Of a DNA stretch of 10,409 bases, positions 5,482-10,409 are shown piece by piece. The notes under the pieces were generated by a model. That model worked only from the letters and a program-made list of their open reading frames with translations. It had not been told where the DNA came from and did not search any database. The stretch is taken from NCBI GenBank assembly GCA_012510305.1, contig JAAZIE010000087.1, positions 1 to 10,409 of the forward strand, read 5' to 3'. Position 1 is the first letter of the stretch, and each line of letters opens with the position of its first letter. Origin of the DNA: Bacillota bacterium. Lineage in GTDB: Bacteria; Bacillota; Dethiobacteria; DTU022. A program made the position numbers and the translations under genes.

Positions 5482-6708
5482 ATGAAAGCGCTAAAACCCG
5501 CAAAAGAGTTTAACGAAGAAGCATGCACGCGCTGCGGTCTCTGTTTCAGCGAGTGCCCGGTAATGGACCTGCCGGTGAAGACGGCCCGGGAGGAGATCCG
5601 GCGTCTCATCGCCGGAGAGCCGACGAAGCAGGTGCTGCGCAAATGCGCCAGCTGTTTTGCCTGCGACTATATCTGCCCCGAGGGTTGCAACCCCGCGGAG
5701 CTGATCCTGCAGCGCTGGCATGAACAGTACGAGCGCAAGGGGCTGCCTCTCCGCGCCAGGTATTTTTCACCTCATGAAAAATTGAATTTCCGAACTCACG
5801 TCGTCTCCAAGATGCCCGCCGGTGAACGCGAGCTGATCCGCTCATGGGCGGACCTCTCTCCCGCCGAGGAGATTCTCTATCCCGGGTGCAATATCATCAC
5901 CGCTCCTTTTGTCACCCGCACGAAAGCCCTTGAGGGGATGGATATACGCGGCACCCTCGACTACTGCTGCGGTGAAACCTATTACCGCATGGGGCTTCTG
6001 GAAGAGGTGCAAAAGGTGGCCCGCCGCCTGGAACGGTTCTTCAAAACCCTGGGAGTGAAGAGAGTGAATGTCCTGTGCACCGCCGGTTGCAACATGTTCA
6101 TGAACGTGCTTCCTTCTTTCGGTGTAGACTTCGACTTTGAAGTGCGCCCCTACCTGCCGGTAATCCTGGACAAGCTGGAACACGGCGAGCTGGCCATCAC
6201 CAATCCGCTTAGCGGCACCGCCACGATCCATGAGTCCTGCTACGGCAGGCACCTGGGGGACGAATACATGGATGTGCCCCGCCGCATCCTCGAACGGATC
6301 GGCCTGGAGGTGGTGGAGGAGAAAAAACACCGCAACCTCTCACTGTGCTGCGGTATCGCCGGCGGCTTCCCCCCCGACTCGGGCTACCACATCAAAGATC
6401 TCGTCACGGCCACCTTGAAAAGCCTCCAGCAAGCGCGCGACACCGGTGCCGATTACACCGTGGGCTACTGCGCCGGCTGCCTGCAGATGCTCACCGTAGG
6501 CCAAAAGCTCCTGCCCATCGGCCCGCCCGTCTATCACCTGCTGGAGCTGCTCTCCCGGGCACTGGGCGAAGAGCCGGCCCATCCCATGAAATGGCGGGCC
6601 ACTGCATTCCTCGCCGGGGTCTTGCGGTACCAGGCTCCCCTGACCCTGTCCTGGAAAAAGTATCGCATCCCGGAAATACCGGTGGTGCCCCCCTCACCGG
6701 AGCCCTGA
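5482..6708 (+). CDS. HdrD/GlcF-like (Fe-S)-binding protein, paralog 1
   Basis: A 408-residue soluble electron carrier or oxidoreductase subunit. The N-terminal ferredoxin-like domain has two cysteine motifs for [4Fe-4S] clusters: Cys15/18/21/25 (C-x2-C-x2-C-x3-C-P) and Cys55/58/61/65, with an extra Cys69. The C-terminal part has two complete CCG (cysteine-rich, PF02754-type) domains. The first uses Cys136 (Y-P-G-C), Cys162-Cys163-Gly and Cys199/Cys203. The second uses Cys253, Cys289-Cys290-Gly and Cys330/Cys333. In HdrB of methanogens such CCG motifs bind noncubane [4Fe-4S] clusters. Length and domain order match GlcF, GlpC and HdrD, but no glycolate, glycerol-3-phosphate or heterodisulfide partner gene is adjacent. 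There are no transmembrane segments. It is first in a three-gene set of paralogs, followed after 77 bp by the second. It is the only one with all cluster ligands present, so it is the likeliest catalytic or reference subunit (inference). Confidence 0.88.
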   Translation: MKALKPAKEFNEEACTRCGLCFSECPVMDLPVKTAREEIRRLIAGEPTKQVLRKCASCFACDYICPEGCNPAELILQRWHEQYERKGLPLRARYFSPHEKLNFRTHVVSKMPAGERELIRSWADLSPAEEILYPGCNIITAPFVTRTKALEGMDIRGTLDYCCGETYYRMGLLEEVQKVARRLERFFKTLGVKRVNVLCTAGCNMFMNVLPSFGVDFDFEVRPYLPVILDKLEHGELAITNPLSGTATIHESCYGRHLGDEYMDVPRRILERIGLEVVEEKKHRNLSLCCGIAGGFPPDSGYHIKDLVTATLKSLQQARDTGADYTVGYCAGCLQMLTVGQKLLPIGPPVYHLLELLSRALGEEPAHPMKWRATAFLAGVLRYQAPLTLSWKKYRIPEIPVVPPSPEP

Positions 6709-6723
6709 AAACAGTACGGTACC

Positions 6724-6755
6724 GGGCCCGGCAAGCCGCGCCATCTGCCGGGCCC
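6724..6755 (+). promoter_or_regulatory. Intercistronic hairpin between paralogs 1 and 2
   Basis: GGGCCCGGC (6724-6732) and GCCGGGCCC (6747-6755) form a perfect 9-bp GC stem with a 14-nt loop. No T-run follows, so it is unlikely to terminate fully; it may act as an mRNA processing or stability element within the operon. Confidence 0.55.
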
Positions 6756-6785
6756 ATGACAATACAATAATGGAGGTAACCCGCC

Positions 6786-8204
6786 GTGACCGCCAAGACC
6801 TTCCGCTTTTTCCGCGAAGATCTCTGTACCCGCTGCGGCGATTGCTTCGCCGCCTGCCCCTACCTGGAACTGCCGCCGGAGGAGGCCAAGTCTGAAATCA
6901 GCAGCCTCATCGATGGCGGCAGCTCCCTTGCTTTGGAGGTCTGCAACACCTGCCACACCTGCGATGCCCTCTGCCCCGAAAACGCCGGCCCTTACGAGCT
7001 GGTCCTGGAGCGCTGGAGCAAGCGCGATCAGGGCCTTCCCACCACCGCCCGCCTGGTCACGCCCTCCGAGCCCTGCAACATCTGGTCTTCGCTAAAAGCG
7101 CTCATGCCCGCCGATGAGCTTTCCCTGCTGCACAGCTGGGATGATTTTTCTCCCTGCGACGAGATCTGCCTCACCGGTTTCTACACCAGCGTGGTCCCCT
7201 ATATCCTTCAGTCGAAGGTGCTGAAGGGGCTGCCCAAGATCGTCGGCTCGGAGGCCCTTTTCGGCTGTGCCGGCGACATCTACAAGACGGGCAGCTTCAC
7301 CATGGTGGAGCAGATTACCCGCCGCCTGGAGAAACTGTTCAAGGAGATGGGCGTAAAAAAAGTGGTCGCCTCCATGAGCGCGGAAGGTATGGTCCTTTCC
7401 GAGATTCTCCCCCGGCGCTTCGGGGCGAAGTTCGCATTCGAGGTGGAGGCCCTGGAAACGTGGCTGCTGCGCCGGCTGCAGGAAGAAAAGATCAAGCCCC
7501 TTGAAAGTCTGGACCTGACGGTGACCGTGCACGACAACTGCCTCTCCAAGATGCAGGAAGGCCGGTTGCAGGAAATCAACCGGAAGATCGTCCGCCGCCT
7601 GGGCTGTGAAATCATCGAGCCCCGCCATACCCGCGAACGCTCCCTTTGCTGCGGCTTCGGAGCCGCGGCGGCGCACTACCGGGTCATCGATATCATGGCC
7701 TCGGGCTACCGCCGCTTAAAAGAGCTGGAGGAAACAGGCGCAGACGCTGCGGTGATCTACTGCCCCGCCTGCCTTTTTATCCTTACGCTGATCAAGGTGG
7801 TAGCCGGCTCGTCTTTACCCCTCTACCACCCCGTGGAGCTCGTAGAGATGGCCGCCGGGGAAAAACCGCTGCAAAGGCACGAGCGCAGGGCCTGGGACAT
7901 GATCGCCATAATCAGCAACCACCTGCTCAAATGCGCCGCCTCCCCCGCCTACCGCAGGCCTTTTAAGCCCGCCTATATTGCGCCGGAAATAACCCCCCTG
8001 CCGGAGCTGCCAAGGGGGGACCGCCGGCGCACCAAAGCGTTGGCCGCCTTTTACCACAGCCCCCTGGTGCAAAACAGGCTCGTACGGGCCCTAATCTCTT
8101 TCTTTTTTAAAAGAATAGTGTCCTCCTACGATACCCGGCGCAAGCGCAGGCTGGGACTGAAATTGGAGAGCACCCCGGAGCATCCTTTTCACCAGCCCGG
8201 ATAG
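6786..8204 (+). CDS. HdrD/GlcF-like (Fe-S)-binding protein, paralog 2, first CCG domain degenerate
   Basis: A 472-residue paralog of its neighbours, starting at GTG 6786 with GGAGGT ending 8 nt upstream. The ferredoxin domain keeps both four-cysteine motifs (Cys14/17/20/24 and Cys53/56/59/63) but lacks the extra fifth Cys of its paralogs. The second CCG domain is intact: Cys252, Cys288-Cys289-Gly, Cys326 and Cys329. The first CCG domain keeps the fold-like sequence but has lost its ligands. The Y-P-G-C position reads L-T-G-F, the C-C-G reads G-C-A (only Cys161 remains), and the C-T-A-G-C position reads M-S-A-E-G. It therefore probably binds one noncubane cluster rather than two. A C-terminal extension of about 70 residues, rich in Arg and Lys with a hydrophobic patch at 434-446, is absent from the other two. 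It may mediate contact with a partner or the membrane. The reading frame is open throughout, so this is a specialised subunit rather than a pseudogene. Confidence 0.87.
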   Translation: MTAKTFRFFREDLCTRCGDCFAACPYLELPPEEAKSEISSLIDGGSSLALEVCNTCHTCDALCPENAGPYELVLERWSKRDQGLPTTARLVTPSEPCNIWSSLKALMPADELSLLHSWDDFSPCDEICLTGFYTSVVPYILQSKVLKGLPKIVGSEALFGCAGDIYKTGSFTMVEQITRRLEKLFKEMGVKKVVASMSAEGMVLSEILPRRFGAKFAFEVEALETWLLRRLQEEKIKPLESLDLTVTVHDNCLSKMQEGRLQEINRKIVRRLGCEIIEPRHTRERSLCCGFGAAAAHYRVIDIMASGYRRLKELEETGADAAVIYCPACLFILTLIKVVAGSSLPLYHPVELVEMAAGEKPLQRHERRAWDMIAIISNHLLKCAASPAYRRPFKPAYIAPEITPLPELPRGDRRRTKALAAFYHSPLVQNRLVRALISFFFKRIVSSYDTRRKRRLGLKLESTPEHPFHQPG

Positions 8205-8238
8205 GCAGGCAAAAACAATCCCGGGTACAAAATTTGTG

Positions 8239-8244
8239 AAGGAG
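8239..8244 (+). promoter_or_regulatory. Ribosome binding site deciding the start of paralog 3
   Basis: AAGGAG lies 9 nt before the ATG at 8254. The in-frame GTG at 8236-8238 abuts it and cannot be served by it. Confidence 0.75.
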
Positions 8245-8253
8245 AAAAATAAC

Positions 8254-9447
8254 ATGGCTGAAAAGAACAGGTGGGATTTTTATCGCTACGAGGACTGCGA
8301 GCTGTGCGGCGACTGTCTTTACCGCTGCCGCTACCTCGGCCTGAGCCGGGAAGAGGCGATCGAGGAGATCAAACGCCTCCGGGCGGGAGAACCGACCCGC
8401 GTGGTGCACCGAAAATGCATCAGCTGCTACGCCTGCAACACCTTTTGCCCCAATGACTGCCACCCCTACGAGTTCATCACCAGCGCCTGGCACCGCCGTT
8501 ACACCGAGCGGGGCCTGCCGGTGCGGGCCTCCTACCTCATGCCGGCGACCGGGGATAACTTTCGCACCGACATGGTTAAAACCATGGCGCCGTGGGAGCA
8601 GGAGCTCCTGCGCCGGTGGAAAGAAACCCCGCCGGAGGGAGAGACGGTCCTTTACCCCGGTTGCAACGCCCTCACTCTCCCCCATCTCCTGCGCGCCCCT
8701 TACATGGAAGAGCTGGTCATCTCCGGTGATTTCGACCTCTGCTGCGGAGAGATGTACTTTCGGATGGGCCTTTACGACGTGGTGGCGCAGGTGGCGGAAA
8801 AGCTCACCGCCCATTACCGGGGACGGAAGATCGGCACCATGCTCTTTGTCTGCCCCGCCGGGCTGAACATGTTTCGCAATGTCCTCCCCGGCCATTTCGG
8901 CGCCGAGTTTTCCTTCAAGACCGGTTTTCTGGGAGGTTACCTGCTGGAAAAGGTGGAATCCGGCGAGCTGGAGATAACAAACAAGCTCCAGCGCTCCATC
9001 GCCCTGCACGACTCCTGCCACGGCCGGATCATCGGCCCGGAGGTAACAGAAACCTCCCGCCGGCTCTATGCCCACATGGGGCTGCAGGTTCACGAGATCG
9101 CCGGCAGCGTGAACGAGGGCCTCTGCTGCGGCATGGCGGCAGGCTGCAACCGCTACCGCCCCGACGATATGTACCTGGCCGCGATAAAAGAGCTTCGCGC
9201 AGCAGCCAAGACAGGCGCAGAAGAGCTGGCCACTTACTGCAGCGGGTGCCATCTCACCCTGGCGATGATGCGCCGGCTGTACCCGGGACGCCAGCCGGTG
9301 CGGCATATACTGGAGCACCTTCAGGAAAGCACGGGGCTGACGCCCTACCATCCTGCTTCCGCACGCACCCGGCGCATGCTGGGCAACGTGGTGCGTAAAG
9401 CTTTTCCCAAGCTGCTTTCCGGCAAGACTTACCGCATCAAGATTTAG
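8254..9447 (+). CDS. HdrD/GlcF-like (Fe-S)-binding protein, paralog 3
   Basis: A 397-residue member of the same family, closer to paralog 1 than to paralog 2 in sequence pattern (shared Y-P-G-C-N, C-C-G-E-x-Y-x-R-M-G-L and R-x-G-E-P-T motifs). Ferredoxin cysteines are Cys15/18/21/25 and Cys55/58/61/65 plus Cys69. The first motif ends C-R rather than the usual C-P. In the first CCG domain Cys137, Cys163-Cys164 and Cys200 are kept, but the last ligand position is Leu204 (C-P-A-G-L against C-T-A-G-C in paralog 1). The second CCG domain is complete: Cys255, Cys291-Cys292-Gly, Cys329 and Cys332. The C-terminus ends K-T-Y-R-I-K-I, matching the K-K-Y-R-I-P-E-I of paralog 1. It follows paralog 2 after 49 bp and is the last gene of the unit. 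Electron transfer within a complex of the three proteins is the likeliest role; the substrate is unknown. Confidence 0.88.
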   Translation: MAEKNRWDFYRYEDCELCGDCLYRCRYLGLSREEAIEEIKRLRAGEPTRVVHRKCISCYACNTFCPNDCHPYEFITSAWHRRYTERGLPVRASYLMPATGDNFRTDMVKTMAPWEQELLRRWKETPPEGETVLYPGCNALTLPHLLRAPYMEELVISGDFDLCCGEMYFRMGLYDVVAQVAEKLTAHYRGRKIGTMLFVCPAGLNMFRNVLPGHFGAEFSFKTGFLGGYLLEKVESGELEITNKLQRSIALHDSCHGRIIGPEVTETSRRLYAHMGLQVHEIAGSVNEGLCCGMAAGCNRYRPDDMYLAAIKELRAAAKTGAEELATYCSGCHLTLAMMRRLYPGRQPVRHILEHLQESTGLTPYHPASARTRRMLGNVVRKAFPKLLSGKTYRIKI

Positions 9448-9493
9448 CATAACCAAACAAAATACCGAACCCCGGCACGCGAGTTAGCCCTGG

Positions 9494-9523
9494 TTGACAG
9501 CCGGGATAACATATCGCTATACT
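9494..9523 (+). promoter_or_regulatory. Promoter of the ZIP transporter gene
   Basis: A perfect TTGACA (9494-9499), an 18-nt spacer and TATACT (9518-9523). The transcript leader of about 60 nt contains the small hairpin GGCTGC/GCAGCC (9538-9543/9553-9558), and GGAGG follows just before the start codon. Confidence 0.8.
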
Positions 9524-9578
9524 CTCTCCAGAAAGGGGGCTGCCGGGCTGCAGCAGCCGGTATCGCACCCGGACAAAC

Positions 9579-9583
9579 GGAGG
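9579..9583 (+). promoter_or_regulatory. Ribosome binding site deciding the start of the ZIP gene
   Basis: GGAGG lies 6 nt before the ATG at 9590. An upstream in-frame TTG at 9494 is part of the -35 box and is not a start. Confidence 0.8.
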
Positions 9584-9589
9584 GCCGCT

Positions 9590-10333
9590 ATGGATCTTAC
9601 TTTTGTTATCCGCATTACCATCATCGGTTTGCTGGCCGGAACCCTGGGAACGGGCAGCGGGGGTCTGGTCACTCTTTTTACGAAAAAGCTGCCCGCTCCC
9701 CTTCTCAGCCTCATCCTCGCTTTTGCCGCCGGGATGATGCTGGATGTAACTTTTTTGGAGCTTTTACCCGAAGCGATCGGGCACGGCGGTTTCCTTTACG
9801 GCCTGCTCGGCCTTGTCGGCGGCATCGCTGTCTTTTTGTTGCTGGACAAGCTGCTGCCCCACTGCCACCACTATACAGAAGAGCACCAACAGAGCCGTTT
9901 TCAGAAAATGGGAACACTGCTCGGCATCGGCATCGCCCTGCACAATATCCCCGAGGGCCTGGCCATCGGAACCGGCTATGCTTCCAGCGAATCGCTGGGC
10001 CTGGGGCTGGCACTTATTATCGGTATTCACAATTTCCCCGAAGGGCTGGCCATGGCGCTGTGCTTGGATGGCGGCGGGAGCAGCAAGGGCAGGACCCTTC
10101 TCGCCACGGCGCTGGCCGGCCTGCCCATGGGGCTGGGGGCTCTTTTGGGAGCGCTGTTAGGCGGTATCTCACCCATCGCCCTGGGCCTTTCTTTGGGCTT
10201 CGCCGGCGGGGCGATGCTCTTTATCACCTGCGACGAGCTCATGCCTGACGCCCACAATCTTTCCCGGGGATATTCGGCAACCATCGGGCTGCTCCTGGGA
10301 GTGGTCACCGGGATCCTCATCATCGGCCTCTAG
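9590..10333 (+). CDS. ZIP-family divalent metal transporter
   Basis: A 247-residue integral membrane protein of the ZIP (ZupT-like) family, which moves zinc, iron or manganese into the cytoplasm. About eight hydrophobic segments are visible (roughly 5-29, 37-59, 67-88, 108-128, 135-158, 168-190, 195-213, 229-247). The metal-site motifs of helices 4 and 5 are both present: H-N-I-P-E-G at 118-123 and H-N-F-P-E-G at 147-152. Further polar residues typical of the family are Glu57 (E-L-L-P-E-A) and D-E-L-M-P-D-A-H at 215-222. A short His-rich cytoplasmic loop (P-H-C-H-H, 90-94) is a probable metal-binding site. The gene has its own promoter, so it is not part of the iron-sulfur operon. It may supply iron or zinc, but metal preference cannot be read from the sequence. 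Confidence 0.92.
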   Translation: MDLTFVIRITIIGLLAGTLGTGSGGLVTLFTKKLPAPLLSLILAFAAGMMLDVTFLELLPEAIGHGGFLYGLLGLVGGIAVFLLLDKLLPHCHHYTEEHQQSRFQKMGTLLGIGIALHNIPEGLAIGTGYASSESLGLGLALIIGIHNFPEGLAMALCLDGGGSSKGRTLLATALAGLPMGLGALLGALLGGISPIALGLSLGFAGGAMLFITCDELMPDAHNLSRGYSATIGLLLGVVTGILIIGL

Positions 10334-10360
10334 GACACCGTATTTACCGTCAAATTATAA

Positions 10361-10391
10361 CAAGGTGACCGGGGGAAATCCGGTCACCTTG
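10361..10391. terminator. Strong hairpin after the ZIP gene, possibly bidirectional
   Basis: CAAGGTGACCGG (10361-10372) and CCGGTCACCTTG (10380-10391) form a perfect 12-bp stem with a 7-nt loop, 27 bp after the ZIP stop. The plus-strand tail is not T-rich (CCCAAGG), while on the minus strand it is followed by TTATAATTTG. It may therefore serve a converging gene beyond the window as well. Confidence 0.6.
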
Positions 10392-10409
10392 CCCAAGGCA
10401 ATCTTGAGA

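Noticed and set aside
6786..8204. Paralog 2 as a decaying pseudogene because of the lost CCG ligands
   Set aside because: The reading frame is intact, the ribosome binding site is strong, and the ferredoxin and second CCG motifs are complete.
8228..8238. Palindrome ACAAAATTTGT before paralog 3
   Set aside because: Short and AT-rich, without promoter elements; it adjoins the ribosome binding site and is likely chance.
8107..9456. Minus-strand open frame (449 codons) opposite iron-sulfur paralog 3
   Set aside because: A shadow of the real gene, low-complexity in composition, with no domain and no ribosome binding site seen.

Overview
The window looks like a chromosomal segment of an anaerobic Firmicute, most likely class Clostridia (Peptococcaceae or Syntrophomonadaceae type). 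The evidence is strong GGAGG-type ribosome binding sites, consensus sigma-A promoters (TTGACA/TATAAT), lipoproteins with Firmicute-style lipoboxes, a CsoR-copA copper operon, and GC-rich genes for soluble ferredoxin/CCG-domain iron-sulfur proteins. The taxon is an inference; no rRNA or other marker gene is present.

Layout. Positions 72-3704 are transcribed leftwards: a lone lipoprotein of unknown function (72-644), then the two-gene copper efflux operon csoR-copA (3704 down to 929), which has its own promoter and a hairpin terminator at 871-903. Positions 3855-5269 are transcribed rightwards and hold two tandem copies of one cassette (promoter, leader hairpin, small lipoprotein gene, strong terminator). 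From 5309 a consensus promoter and a leader of about 140 nt that can fold precede three consecutive paralogous genes (5482-6708, 6786-8204, 8254-9447). Each encodes a GlcF/GlpC/HdrD-like protein with an N-terminal ferredoxin domain carrying two cysteine motifs and a C-terminal pair of CCG (cysteine-rich) domains. A separate promoter at 9494-9523 drives a ZIP-family metal transporter (9590-10333), followed by a 12-bp perfect hairpin near the window edge.

How the parts work together. CsoR and CopA form a standard copper-responsive repressor and exporter pair. The three iron-sulfur proteins very probably act together as an electron-transfer or heterodisulfide-reductase-like assembly, but no flavoprotein, dehydrogenase or membrane partner is visible in the window. 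The most unusual feature is that they differ step by step in the first CCG domain: the first protein keeps all cysteines, the third has lost one, and the second has lost nearly all. This suggests an assembly of specialised, non-equivalent subunits. The duplicated lipoprotein cassette is notable because its leader and signal-peptide coding sequence are nearly identical between copies while the mature proteins have diverged.

Non-coding gaps. No gap exceeds about 300 bases. The stretch 663-928 holds an inverted repeat and the copA terminator and is otherwise featureless. The stretch 3705-3975 holds divergent promoters. The stretch 5270-5481 holds the promoter and leader of the iron-sulfur operon. 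No tRNA, rRNA, CRISPR array, insertion sequence or attachment site was seen.
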